A stretch of 64,000 nucleotides of DNA from positions 62,001 to 126,000 of the forward strand of contig NZ_WTYG01000003.1 in the NCBI RefSeq assembly GCF_009828015.1, in the 5' to 3' direction. The DNA is from Qipengyuania citrea (lineage in GTDB: Bacteria; Pseudomonadota; Alphaproteobacteria; Sphingomonadales; Sphingomonadaceae). Shown one piece after another: positions 17,610-28,206 of this stretch (positions within the stretch are counted from its first letter, which is position 1; every line of letters starts with the position of its first letter). The position numbers and the translations under genes were made by a program. The notes beneath the pieces are model-generated. The model had not been told where the DNA came from. It saw only the letters and a list, made by a program, of their open reading frames with translations, and did no database searches.

Positions 17610-20317
17610 CAGAATTGCGTTCCTACGTTGAAGGAGAAGGTTTTGGTGTCGTCACCGACCTGCTTCTTGAGCACGCGAGACACGTCGATCCGGAACGGAC
17701 CGAAGGGCGAGTTCCAGTTCACGCCTACACCGACCGAGATACGCGGCGCCGGGCTGTCACCGACGAAGACTTCCTTGAAGAAGGTCCCGGGAATGACGTT
17801 GCGTTCATTCTCGGTACCGTCGGGAGCAAAACGGTTGGTCACCGCCTGGATGATATCATTGCCCTGGTCGTCGACACCGGGCTGGAGATACAGCAGATTG
17901 CCGTTGCCGTCGGTGGCCTGCAGGCCATTGGGATAATCCTGCAGCACCGGCTGGGTCACGCTGAACAGCGAACCCACGTCGAGGAAGATCGACGGGCGCA
18001 GGCCCATTTCGCGGGCCCCGCTGCCGAGCGGGATTTCGAGTTCGGCACGGCCGAGGTAATAGGCCTTGCCGCCCAGCGCATCGTCGACGCGCTGGTCGCT
18101 GGCGAGCGCTTCTTCGATCGTCTGCGGGACCAGCGGCGTCGCATCGTCGCCATCGTCGTTGAGGTACTGCAGGCGAACGATGCGGGGGCCGACACCGCGA
18201 ATGTCGAAGCCGCGCATCTGCGGTTCACCGAGGAAATAGCGGTCGGTCAGGCGGACATCGTCCTGCCCGGCGACCGAATTGTCCTCGAGGCTGCGGATCC
18301 AGCCGCCTTCGCCGGTTATCGAGAAGATGAACCCGGCCCCGACCGGCCAGTATTTCGCGGCACGCGCACGCGACCGGACATATTTCACGTCGCCGCCCAG
18401 ACCGGCGAATTCGGTAGTCCAGCTGACGGTTTCGCCGCGCGATGGGCGCAGGCGGCTATTGAGCGTGTCGTAATTGAACGTCAGACCGACGATCGAGCTC
18501 GTGCGCTCGCCGATTGCTTCGCAGAGATAGCGGCTGGCAAGGATCGGATCGCAGGTGGCGATGCCGTCCCCATCGCGGTCGGAGAAATACAGCCCTTCGT
18601 CGAGCGACACATCGTCATAATTGAAGGTGTAGCTGCCGATCGCCGAAACATATTCGGTCAGCGGAACGCCGGCACGCACCTGCAGACCGGTGGTCGACTG
18701 TTCGAAGGTGGTGTTGCGTTCGTTGTTGCGGAAATTGAAGCTGTTGGTGTCGCGGCGATAGACATCGACCCCGGCAGAGATGTTCCGATCGAAGACATAG
18801 GGCTCCGAAAAGCTCACCTGCGCCGATTTCGAGTAGCGCGAATAATTGAGGCTCAGGCCCACGGTCTGGCCGCGCCCGCGGAAATTGCGCTGGCGGATCG
18901 AGCCGGCCAGGATGAAGCTTTCGAGGCTGGAGAAGCCGGCCGACAGCTGCAGTTCGCCGGTCGCCTGTTCCTCGACATTGGCTTCGAGCACGATCCGGTC
19001 GGGCGCGCTGCCCTCGACCTGGTTGATCTCGAAGTTTTCCTGGAAATAGCCCAGCGAATTGATGCGCGCGGTCGACCGCGCGACCGACAGCGAATTGAAG
19101 GCATCGCCTTCGGCCAGACGGAATTCGCGGCGGATCACCTTGTCCTGCGTCAGCGTGTTGCCGTTCACGTCGATCCGCTCGACATAGACACGCGGCGCCT
19201 CGCGCAGGACGAAGCTCACGTCCATCGTCAGGCTGTCCTGGTTGCGGCTGAATTCGGGCGCGACATCGGCAAAGGCGTAGCCGAACGTGCCGGCCAGCTC
19301 GCTCAGCTGCTCGACCGTGTCCTCGACCTGCTTGGCGTCGTACCAGTCGCCGCCCTGCATCGGCAGGCGGGCGGTCATCGAGGCGTCGTCGAAATCGCGG
19401 ATCTGCGATTCGACATCGACTTCACCGAATTTGTAGCGCTCGCCTTCCTCGACCACGTAGGTGATGATGAAGTCGCGCTTGTCGGGCGTCAGTTCGGCCA
19501 CTGCCGAGACCACGCGGAAATCCGCATAGCCTTCGGTGAGGTAGAACTGGCGCAGCTTCTGCTGGTCGAACGCCAGGCGATCGGGATCGTAGCTGGTGTT
19601 GGAGCTGAGGAAGCTGGTCAGCCGCGCCTGCTTTGTCAGCATTTCGCCGCGCAGCTCGCCATCGGAAAACGCATCATTGCCGATGATATTGATCTGGCGG
19701 ACCTTGGACTTGGGCCCTTCGCTGATCTCGAAGACGATATCGACGCGGTTCTGCGACAGCTGCACCATCTTCGGTTCGACCGTGGCGGCGAAGCGTCCCT
19801 GCCGCTTGTACAGCTCGATTATGCGCGCAACGTCGGCGCGAACCTTCGAACGCGTGAATATCTGCCGCGGCGAAAGCCGGATTTCGGGCAGGATCTTGTC
19901 GTTCTTGATCCGCTTGTTGCCCTCGAGGATGATCCGGTTGATGACCGGGTTCTCGACGATCGTGATGACGACATTGCCGTCGCGGTTGACGACGCTGGCG
20001 TTCGAGAACAGCTCGGTTGCGTAAAGGTCCTTGAGAACCGCGTCGCCCGCCGCCTGCGTCCACGTGTCGCCCGGACGAAGCTTGATATAGGACAGGATCG
20101 TCTGCGGCTCGAGCCGCTGCGCACCGCTTACCGCGATGGTGCGAACCACATCGGCTTGCACCGCTGCGGCAGGCGCAGCCTCGGTCGCGGTTTCTTCCTG
20201 TGCGAAAGCGGCGACCGGAACACTGGCGAGCATGGTACCGGCCAAGAGGCCCACCGCCAGCCGTGTGGCGGAATTCCTGCGTCGCGAGGCGGCAAAAGCA
20301 AAATCAGTCATCGACAA
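17609..20317 (-). CDS. bamA: Outer membrane protein assembly factor BamA
   Basis: 902 residues: signal peptide to about residue 40, five POTRA domains (about 60-460), then a 16-strand Omp85 barrel ending in aromatic F (FNVGTQF). The lid-lock loop motif appears as QMRGFDIRG, a variant of VRGF. Inserts beta-barrel proteins in the outer membrane. Slightly longer than E. coli BamA (810) owing to barrel-loop insertions. A 165-bp gap separates it from rseP. Confidence 0.96.
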   Translation of the reverse strand: MSMTDFAFAASRRRNSATRLAVGLLAGTMLASVPVAAFAQEETATEAAPAAAVQADVVRTIAVSGAQRLEPQTILSYIKLRPGDTWTQAAGDAVLKDLYATELFSNASVVNRDGNVVITIVENPVINRIILEGNKRIKNDKILPEIRLSPRQIFTRSKVRADVARIIELYKRQGRFAATVEPKMVQLSQNRVDIVFEISEGPKSKVRQINIIGNDAFSDGELRGEMLTKQARLTSFLSSNTSYDPDRLAFDQQKLRQFYLTEGYADFRVVSAVAELTPDKRDFIITYVVEEGERYKFGEVDVESQIRDFDDASMTARLPMQGGDWYDAKQVEDTVEQLSELAGTFGYAFADVAPEFSRNQDSLTMDVSFVLREAPRVYVERIDVNGNTLTQDKVIRREFRLAEGDAFNSLSVARSTARINSLGYFQENFEINQVEGSAPDRIVLEANVEEQATGELQLSAGFSSLESFILAGSIRQRNFRGRGQTVGLSLNYSRYSKSAQVSFSEPYVFDRNISAGVDVYRRDTNSFNFRNNERNTTFEQSTTGLQVRAGVPLTEYVSAIGSYTFNYDDVSLDEGLYFSDRDGDGIATCDPILASRYLCEAIGERTSSIVGLTFNYDTLNSRLRPSRGETVSWTTEFAGLGGDVKYVRSRARAAKYWPVGAGFIFSITGEGGWIRSLEDNSVAGQDDVRLTDRYFLGEPQMRGFDIRGVGPRIVRLQYLNDDGDDATPLVPQTIEEALASDQRVDDALGGKAYYLGRAELEIPLGSGAREMGLRPSIFLDVGSLFSVTQPVLQDYPNGLQATDGNGNLLYLQPGVDDQGNDIIQAVTNRFAPDGTENERNVIPGTFFKEVFVGDSPAPRISVGVGVNWNSPFGPFRIDVSRVLKKQVGDDTKTFSFNVGTQF

Positions 20318-20482
20318 GGAGTTTCCCGTCCTCGTTATACATACAACGTACCCGGCTGGTGGCGCCCCGATCCGGCAGAGGGTCGCAGCATGCGGGACGA
20401 CCCTGCCGTCCCCTGCCCCAAGCGCCTGCGCCGATCAAGCTTTGCCACCGTATATCGCCGGTTTCCCGCTCCCTTTCCCCGG

Positions 20483-21625
20483 CTAATTCCCGAAAACGGG
20501 CAAGCTTACGAGGTCGTTGATCGTGACGAACACCATCAGCATGAGCACGAGGGCCACGCCGGCGCGGTACGCCACTTCGGTTCCACGGGGACCCACCGGC
20601 TTCCGACGGACAGCTTCTGCCGCGTAGAAAGCCAGGTGCCCGCCGTCGAGCGCCGGGATTGGCAGCAGGTTGATGAATGCCAAGTTAAGCGAAATGAGTG
20701 CGGCGAAATTGATGAATGCCATGGCGCCCAGGCTCAGCTGTTCGCCCGAAAACTTGGCAATCTTGACCGGCCCGCCCAGTTCCTGGACCGAGCGTTCGCC
20801 GGTGAAAATCTGGCCGATCCCGGTGACCATCATGTCAACGATACCGAGCGAGTGGTCGACCGCCAGACCGAGCGATGCGATGATGCCCTGCGGTTCGAAA
20901 TCGAAAGACGACGCGCCCGACGCGATCCCGATCAGACCGACTTTCGAGACGTTGCCGAACCGGTCTTCCATCTCGACGCTGCGCACGGGCACCGCGAAGG
21001 TGCGTTCTGCCCCGTCACGGTCCACCGTGATGTCGAGCGTGCGGCCGGGGTAAAGCAGGATCGAATCCTGCACGTCGCGGAAATCCTCCATCCGCTCGCC
21101 CTCGACCGCAACGATCCGGTCGCCAATTTCAATTCCCGCGGCCCGAGCCGGCGAGACCTCGGCAAATTCGGCCACCGTCATCTGCTGCGCCGCATCGGCG
21201 GGAACCGGCTTGCCGTAAAGGGCGAAAAAGCCGGCAAAAATGGCCAGGGTCAACAGGATATTTGTGGCTGGGCCCGCGAATACGATCAGCGCGCGTTTCC
21301 ACAGCGCCGCATGATGGAAGCTTCCGATCCGGTCCTCGTCGCTTGCCAGCGCAGCGGCATCGGCATCGGGAATGCTCGCGGGGTTCATATCGCCCTTGAA
21401 CTGGACATAGCCGCCCAGCGGCAGCGCGCTGAGTTTCCAGCGCGTCCCGCGCCGGTCGGTGAAGCCCGCGATTTCCTTGCCGAAGCCGACCGAGAACGCC
21501 TCGGCGTGGACACCGAACCAGCGCCCGACGAGGTAATGGCCCAGCTCGTGGATCGTGATCAGCGGCCCGAGCAACAGCGGGAAACCGAGCACGTAATACA
21601 GCCAGAGAGGCAGGTTCAATTCCAC
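20483..21625 (-). CDS. rseP: Site-2 intramembrane protease RseP
   Basis: 380-residue inner-membrane zinc metalloprotease. Zinc motif HELGH at residues 26-30 in the first membrane segment, a single PDZ domain (GIEIGDRIVAVEGERMEDF), and the second metal ligand in PIPALDGGHLAF. It cleaves anti-sigma factors and signal-peptide remnants. Three bases separate it from dxr upstream. Confidence 0.95.
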   Translation of the reverse strand: MELNLPLWLYYVLGFPLLLGPLITIHELGHYLVGRWFGVHAEAFSVGFGKEIAGFTDRRGTRWKLSALPLGGYVQFKGDMNPASIPDADAAALASDEDRIGSFHHAALWKRALIVFAGPATNILLTLAIFAGFFALYGKPVPADAAQQMTVAEFAEVSPARAAGIEIGDRIVAVEGERMEDFRDVQDSILLYPGRTLDITVDRDGAERTFAVPVRSVEMEDRFGNVSKVGLIGIASGASSFDFEPQGIIASLGLAVDHSLGIVDMMVTGIGQIFTGERSVQELGGPVKIAKFSGEQLSLGAMAFINFAALISLNLAFINLLPIPALDGGHLAFYAAEAVRRKPVGPRGTEVAYRAGVALVLMLMVFVTINDLVSLPVFGN

Positions 21626-21628
21626 GGG

Positions 21629-22777
21629 TCAGGCAGGCTCCAATATGCGCGTCGCGCGACTGCGGGCATCCTCGTCCACCCGCAGCACGTCTTCGAGCGT
21701 GCGAGGAGCTTCGGGCAATTCGCCTTGGTTGAGGACATCCTCCACCACTACGGCAATCCGGCTGAACGCAATCTTACGGTCGAGGAAGGCGGCCACGGCA
21801 ATCTCGTTGGCTGCATTCAGCACCGCTGGCGCGGCTCCGCCCGCCTCCGCCGCCTCACGCGCGAGACGCGTGGCCGGAAAACGCGTTTCGTCCGGGGCGA
21901 AGAAGGACATCTCGCCGATTGCGGGCAGGTCGAGCGGTGCCATCGGCGTATCCATCCGCGCGGGCCAGGCGAGGCACGAGGCGATCGGCACACGCATGTC
22001 CGACGGTCCGAGCTGCGCCAATGTCGAGCCGTCGCGGTATTCAACCATCGAATGGATCACGCTCTGCGGGTGCACCACGATACGGATGCGATCGAGCCCG
22101 ACAGGAAACAGGTGATGCGCCTCGATCAGTTCGAGGCCCTTGTTGAACATCGTCGCGCTGTCGACGCTGATCTTGGCGCCCATGTCCCAGTTGGGATGCG
22201 CGATCGCCTGTTCGGGCGTGACCGCGGAAAGGTCATCCACCGTTCGCAGCGGGCCGCCACTGGCCGTGAGCGTGATCGACCGGACATCCTCGATCCTGCC
22301 GCCGGCGAGGCACTGGAAGATCGCATTGTGTTCGCTGTCCACCGGCAACAGCGTTGCCCCGTGGCGGGCGACTGCGGCGGTCATCACTTCGCCCGCGGAA
22401 ACCAGCGCTTCCTTGTTGGCCAGCGCGATTGTCCCGCCCTGTTCGATGGCAGCCATGACCGGTCCGAGACCGGCGCAGCCGACGATCGCAGCCACGGTCA
22501 TGTCGACCGGGCGCGAAGCCGCTTCGCACAGGGCACCCCGCCCCGCGGCCGCTTCGATTCCGCTTCCGGCCAGCGCATCACGCAGCTCGCCGAGCCGGCT
22601 TTCGTCCGCCACCACCGCAACCTGCGCACCGAATTCGCGCGCCGAGGCTGCCAAGGCCGCGACGTTGCTGTTGGCCGTAAGCGCGACCACGTTCCACTCG
22701 GCCGGATTGCGGCGAACGAGATCAAGCGTCTGTTCGCCCACCGAGCCAGTGGCGCCGAGGATCGATATCGAACGCAT
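21629..22777 (-). CDS. dxr: 1-deoxy-D-xylulose 5-phosphate reductoisomerase
   Basis: 382 residues from MRSISILGATGSVGEQTLDL, whose glycines bind NADPH. Second step of the MEP isoprenoid pathway. Substrate and metal segments are visible: LVSAGEV, DSEHNAIFQCL, SGGPLR. The ATG shares a base with the cdsA stop. With uppS next to cdsA this block combines isoprenoid, phospholipid and envelope-assembly genes. Confidence 0.96.
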   Translation of the reverse strand: MRSISILGATGSVGEQTLDLVRRNPAEWNVVALTANSNVAALAASAREFGAQVAVVADESRLGELRDALAGSGIEAAAGRGALCEAASRPVDMTVAAIVGCAGLGPVMAAIEQGGTIALANKEALVSAGEVMTAAVARHGATLLPVDSEHNAIFQCLAGGRIEDVRSITLTASGGPLRTVDDLSAVTPEQAIAHPNWDMGAKISVDSATMFNKGLELIEAHHLFPVGLDRIRIVVHPQSVIHSMVEYRDGSTLAQLGPSDMRVPIASCLAWPARMDTPMAPLDLPAIGEMSFFAPDETRFPATRLAREAAEAGGAAPAVLNAANEIAVAAFLDRKIAFSRIAVVVEDVLNQGELPEAPRTLEDVLRVDEDARSRATRILEPA

Positions 22778-23476
22778 CAGCGTGCCGCCCCGAGCAGGAT
22801 ACCGGCCAGCAGCACGACGGGGATCATCCCGTCCGTCCGGTCGAATACGCCGCCATGACCGGGGATCAGCCTGGAACTGTCCTTCACTCCGGCCTTGCGC
22901 TTGAGCCAGCTCTGCAGGAAATCGCCCGCCTGAGCGACGACGGCAACCGCCGCGCCCAAGCCCAGGATCTGCCCTGCTTCGGAGAGGTCGAAGAACATCG
23001 TCGTCTCGCCCGCAACGCTGCGCGCCACAACGTAGATCCAACCCGCAATCCAGACGGTCGCACCGACGATTCCGCCAAGCAGCCCCGCCCAGGTTTTCGA
23101 CGGGCTGATTGCCGGCGCGATCTTCGGACCGCCCAGCGTGCGTCCGAAGAGATAGGCAAAACTGTCCACGAAAATGACCGCGCCGATCACCCCGACGACA
23201 ATCGGCAGCGGGAAGCGCGACAGCATGTAGCCGGCAACGCCAATGTAGATCGTGCCGGCAAGGATGCCCGCCAGGCGATAGGAAATATTGGGTGTCGCCT
23301 TGACGACGAGCAGGACGAACTCGACCAGCGTGGCCAGAACCACGGCCAGCACGAACCAGCCGAACCACGGTTCGCCCGCGACCAGCGCGCCCACTGACAG
23401 CGCGATCATCACCAGCGCGGAAACGATCCGTACCGGCAAATCGGCATTCTTGCGCGCGGCTACGCCCGCTCCATTT

Positions 23477-23490
<14 letters not shown>
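22777..23490 (-). CDS. cdsA: Phosphatidate cytidylyltransferase
   Basis: 237 residues, about seven membrane segments, making CDP-diacylglycerol from phosphatidate and CTP. The CDS signature near the C-terminus is complete: KDSSRLIPGHGGVFDRTDGM. The initiation codon is TTG or the adjacent GTG; it overlaps the end of uppS by 14 bp. CDP-DAG feeds PssA, encoded at 28 kb. Confidence 0.94.
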
Positions 23491-24160
<670 letters not shown>

Positions 24161-24254
24161 GAGTTCGTCCGATAGTGGCGGGCGCTACAGGCGTGCGCGC
24201 GCGAACCGAAGGTCCGGCATCGCCCGCAGCGAACACAGATGCGGTGCGGGCCGC

Positions 24255-24812
24255 TCACTGCGTGAGGATTTCCTTTTCCTTCTGCGCGGCGACCGTATCG
24301 CATTCGGCGACATATTTGTCGGTCAGCTTCTGCACTTCGTCCTCGCCGCGCTTGCGCTCGTCTTCGGAAACTTCCTTCTTCTTTTCGTCTTCCTTGAGCG
24401 CTTCCATGCCATCGCGGCGCACGTTGCGGATCGCGATCTTGGCCTGTTCGGCATATTGGCCGGCCAGCTTCGCCAGCTCCTTGCGGCGTTCCTGCGTCAG
24501 GTCGGGCATCGGCAGGCGGACGTTCTGCCCGTCGATCATCGGGTTGAGACCGAGGTTGGCCTTGGCGATACCCTTTTCGACCGCGGTGACATTGGCCTTG
24601 TCCCACACCTGCACGCTGAGCATGCGGGGTTCGGGCGCGCTTACCGTGGCGACTTGGTTGAGCGGCATCATCGAGCCGTAGACCTCGACCATCACGGGAT
24701 CGAGCAGGCTGGTGTTGGCGCGACCCGTGCGCAATCCGCCAAGATCGCTCTTCAGGCTCTCGACCGCGCCGTTCATACGGCGTTCGATATCAGCTTTGTC
24801 ATACTTGGCCAT
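24255..24812 (-). CDS. frr: Ribosome recycling factor
   Basis: 185 residues from MAKYDKADIERRMNGAVESL, preceded by GAGGAAGC at good spacing. Standard RRF features: GLRTGRANTSLLDPV, the PLNQVATVSAPEPRML loop and the coiled-coil ending EKEILTQ. Works with EF-G to split ribosomes after termination. Confidence 0.96.
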   Translation of the reverse strand: MAKYDKADIERRMNGAVESLKSDLGGLRTGRANTSLLDPVMVEVYGSMMPLNQVATVSAPEPRMLSVQVWDKANVTAVEKGIAKANLGLNPMIDGQNVRLPMPDLTQERRKELAKLAGQYAEQAKIAIRNVRRDGMEALKEDEKKKEVSEDERKRGEDEVQKLTDKYVAECDTVAAQKEKEILTQ

Positions 24813-24835
24813 GGCGGCTTCCTCTGTCTTTTCGT

Positions 24836-25552
24836 TCAGTTCCTGACGATCGTCTGCACGCCCTGACCGCTCAGCACGCGGGCCAGATTGCCTTTCTCGC
24901 GGATCGAGAAAACGACGATCGGAATATTGTTGTCGCGGCACAATGCAACCGCGCTGGCATCCATGACCTTGAGATCATCGGCCAACACCTTGCCGTAACT
25001 TACGGTATCGAAACGCTTGGCGCCGGCATTCTTCTTCGGGTCACTGTCATAGACGCCATCGACGCTGGTGCCCTTGAGCAGCGCATCGCAATTCATTTCC
25101 GCGGCACGCAGGGCTGCGCCGCTATCGGTGGTGAAGTAAGGCGCGCCCACGCCGGCCGCGAAAATGACGATACGGCCCTTTTCGAGATGCCGCTCCGCGC
25201 GGCGCCGGATCACCGGTTCGCAGACCTGGTCCATCTGCACCGCGCTCTGCACACGGGTCTGCACGCCGAGCTGTTCGAGCGCGCTCTGCATGGCCAGCGC
25301 ATTCATCACCGTGGCGAGCATGCCCATGTAGTCGGCCTGCGCGCGGTCCATCCCCTGCGCCGCGCCCGCCATCCCCCGAAAGATGTTGCCACCGCCGATG
25401 ACCAGGCAGATCTCGAGCCCGGTCTCCTTGGCCGTTTTCACTTCTCGCGCCAGTTCCATCACGAATGCCGGATCGATGCCGAACTGCTGATCGCCCATCA
25501 GCACTTCACCCGAAAGTTTCAGGAGGACACGTTTCATCGTCGAAAGGGGCAT
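24836..25552 (-). CDS. pyrH: UMP kinase
   Basis: 238 residues. The phosphate-binding [11 protein letters not shown] opens the amino-acid-kinase fold; [21 protein letters not shown] is the nucleotide loop typical of PyrH. The start is either this ATG or one 15 bp downstream (MKRVLLK); neither has a strong ribosome site. A 276-bp gap upstream, towards tsf, shows no convincing gene or motif. Confidence 0.95.
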   Translation of the reverse strand: MPLSTMKRVLLKLSGEVLMGDQQFGIDPAFVMELAREVKTAKETGLEICLVIGGGNIFRGMAGAAQGMDRAQADYMGMLATVMNALAMQSALEQLGVQTRVQSAVQMDQVCEPVIRRRAERHLEKGRIVIFAAGVGAPYFTTDSGAALRAAEMNCDALLKGTSVDGVYDSDPKKNAGAKRFDTVSYGKVLADDLKVMDASAVALCRDNNIPIVVFSIREKGNLARVLSGQGVQTIVRN

Positions 25553-25828
25553 GGATTCTCGCTCGGCAGAAGTTGGCGCGGCTTTAGAGCGCATGAAGGG
25601 CGCTGCCAAGTGCGCGGGAGGTTTTGGAACACCAGTGGGATACGCGGCCTTACGGCCAGCGCGTGATTTGGCGCAGCGCTCCACGCGGGTTGCTTGCGCA
25701 GAATCACCGTCGCCCAATGGAAAGCGGCCGCCGAACCGAAGCCCGACGACCGCCCCGAATACGGGTATTTTCTAGTAAGCGCAGGAAAAGGCTTTGTTCC
25801 AGCCTCTTACTGCGGCTCATGCACAGAA

Positions 25829-26755
25829 TTATCCGGCTGCTGCAGCCGCAACTTCCGCGGCGAAGTCGGATTCTTCCTTCTCGATGCCTTCGCCCAGCTG
25901 GAAGCGGACATAGTCCACCAGCTCGACCTTGGCGCCGACGTCCTTGCCGGCCTGCTCGACGACCTGAGCGATGGGGGTCTTGTTGTCCATCACGAAGACC
26001 TGGCTGAGCAGCGCGTTTTCCTTGGCGTACTTGCCGATCGCGCCTTCGACCATCTTTTCCTGGACGACTTCGGGCTTGCCGCTTTCGGCAGCCTTTTCCT
26101 TGGCGATCGCGCGTTCGCGTTCGATCACTTCGGCGTCGAGGCCGTCAGCGGTCAGCGCCTGCGGGAATGCCGCGGCGATGTGCATGGCCAGCTTTTTGCC
26201 CAGTTCCTCGAGCTTGGCGGCGTCGCCTTCGCTCTCGAGCGCGACGAGCACGCCGATCTTGCCGAGGTCGGGCGCCACAGCGTTGTGCATGTAGGGCACG
26301 ATCACGCCATTGGTAACCGAAACGGTCTTCATCCGGCGGACCTGCTGGTTCTCGCCGATGGTCGCGACATTGTTCGTCAGCTTGTCGGCAACGCTGCCGC
26401 CATCGGGATAGTCAGCAGCCTTGAGCGCTTCGACATCGTCGGCCGAGGCCTTGAGCGCGACCTGCGTGGTCTTGCGGACGAAGTCCTGGAACTGGTCGTT
26501 CTTGGCAACGAAGTCGGTTTCCGAGTTCACTTCGACGGCAACGCCCTTGGTGCCTTCGACGGCAACGCCGACGAGACCTTCGGCAGCGGTGCGGCTCGAC
26601 TTCTTCTGGGCAGTGGCGAGACCCTTGGCGCGCAGCGCGTCGACTGCGGCTTCGATATCGCCGTCCGCAGCTTCGAGAGCCTTCTTGGCGTCCATCATGC
26701 CTGCGCCGGTCTTTTCGCGCAGAGCCTTTACGTCAGCAGCAGTGAATGCAGCCAT
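25829..26755 (-). CDS. tsf: Elongation factor Ts
   Basis: 308 residues from [20 protein letters not shown] behind GAAGGAAAAC. The EF-Tu-contact motif SETDFVAKN is present. Nucleotide exchange factor for EF-Tu. Follows rpsB after 109 bp that contain a strong hairpin, so expression may drop between the two. Confidence 0.96.
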   Translation of the reverse strand: MAAFTAADVKALREKTGAGMMDAKKALEAADGDIEAAVDALRAKGLATAQKKSSRTAAEGLVGVAVEGTKGVAVEVNSETDFVAKNDQFQDFVRKTTQVALKASADDVEALKAADYPDGGSVADKLTNNVATIGENQQVRRMKTVSVTNGVIVPYMHNAVAPDLGKIGVLVALESEGDAAKLEELGKKLAMHIAAAFPQALTADGLDAEVIERERAIAKEKAAESGKPEVVQEKMVEGAIGKYAKENALLSQVFVMDNKTPIAQVVEQAGKDVGAKVELVDYVRFQLGEGIEKEESDFAAEVAAAAAG

Positions 26756-26830
26756 GGTGTTTTCCTTCTCGATATGATGTGCGGGCACCGGGCCAGCTAG
26801 GGAGCGGCCCGGCGCGTTACTCCGCTATAT

Positions 26831-26854
26831 GACGGGCGCATGATGGCGCCCGTC
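26831..26854 (-). terminator. Hairpin between rpsB and tsf
   Basis: Perfect 9-bp stem GACGGGCGC/GCGCCCGTC around a 6-nt loop, beginning 10 bp after the rpsB stop. On the minus strand it is followed by ATATAGCGG, without a T-run. It could partly terminate or process the rpsB-tsf transcript. Confidence 0.6.
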
Positions 26855-26864
26855 AATGGAGGGC

Positions 26865-27617
<753 letters not shown>

Positions 27618-27839
27618 AGTAGAATTCCTTTCCGGTTATGCCTCTGGAAAGCTGGAACCCGAATGCGGTCATGTCCCGCGGCGGGCACCGGTATGTGCGC
27701 CTTCCATGTGGATTTGCCCGCAGCGCAACGACCGGGAATCGCCCGAATGCGTTGCAGACCGCGCGCCCTTAGCGCTGCGGCCGGACAAAATCCAGCATCA
27801 ATTCCGGATGCGAAACGGAATTTACGAGTCAGTTACCGC

Positions 27840-27885
27840 TTGACAGCGCAGAACAAAAAGAGAACAAATGTTCCAGCAACGGAAC
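27840..27885 (+). promoter_or_regulatory. SOS-type promoter with LexA box (GAAC-N7-GAAC)
   Basis: A consensus -35 element TTGACA (27840-27845) is followed by GAAC (27851-27854), seven bases, and GAAC (27862-27865). This is the reverse complement of GTTC-N7-GTTC, the LexA site of alphaproteobacteria, and lies where the spacer and -10 would be, so a bound repressor would block polymerase. The -10 itself (AACAAA or ACAAAT) is weak. Further half sites follow: GTTC at 27870 and GAAC at 27882, giving GAAC-N4-GTTC and TGTTCC-N6-GGAACA. The rest of the 352-bp gap between rpsB and the downstream gene holds only the leader and rpsB upstream sequence. Confidence 0.7.
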
Positions 27886-27969
27886 AGCCGCGTTGCAGTG
27901 CTGGTTTTCCACACGGCTGGGCCCGGTCTGTCAACAGGTTTGTCGACAGGCATCTAGGGAGATTTAGAG

Positions 27970-28206
27970 ATGTTCGCACTGGTCCTGCTCACGTTGTTTG
28001 CCGCCATGACCGCGGCGACCGCAGCCGTTCTGGCCGACAGCGCGCTGCGCTGGTGGTCGGCCTTTTCAAGCCTGCGCCGCGAACTCCCTGGCCAGGCGGA
28101 CGGCGCCCTTCCCGCGCTGCGTCCGACCTCCGGCGCAGCGCGTCCCGCATTGCTCCGCCCTGCTGCTCTGCGGACAGCGAACCGCGGGATCAGCCGCGCC
28201 GCTTGA
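27970..28206 (+). CDS. Small single-pass membrane protein, candidate SOS-induced
   Basis: 78 residues from an ATG 5-9 bp behind GGGAGATTTAGAG. Residues 2-23 (MFALVLLTLFAAMTAATAAV) form one membrane helix; RWWSAFSSLRR follows, then a Pro/Ala/Arg-rich tail. No family recognised. The reason to call it real is the promoter: TTGACA plus a LexA-type box about 105 bp upstream, pointing at this gene. Last 17 bp overlap the convergent end of pssA. A damage-induced small membrane protein recalls Caulobacter SidA, a 29-residue division inhibitor, but there is no clear sequence similarity. The tail composition resembles frame shadows, so the coding 3' half is less certain. Confidence 0.6.
   Translation: MFALVLLTLFAAMTAATAAVLADSALRWWSAFSSLRRELPGQADGALPALRPTSGAARPALLRPAALRTANRGISRAA

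Noticed and set aside
20379-20404. AGGGTCG...CGACCCT inverted repeat between rseP and bamA
   Set aside because: 7-bp arms with a 12-nt loop in GC-rich sequence, no T-run and in the wrong position to end rseP alone; too weak to call a terminator.
17615-22858. 1747-residue open frame on the plus strand across bamA, rseP and dxr
   Set aside because: It is exactly antisense to four well-supported genes, has no ribosome site, no recognisable domain, and an Arg/Asp/Ala-rich mirror composition expected from GC-rich codon use.
25694-26800. 368-residue plus-strand frame with a plausible start in the pyrH-tsf gap
   Set aside because: Most of it is antisense to tsf. The first 50 residues fall in the gap but show no family pattern and start with TTG without a clear ribosome site.
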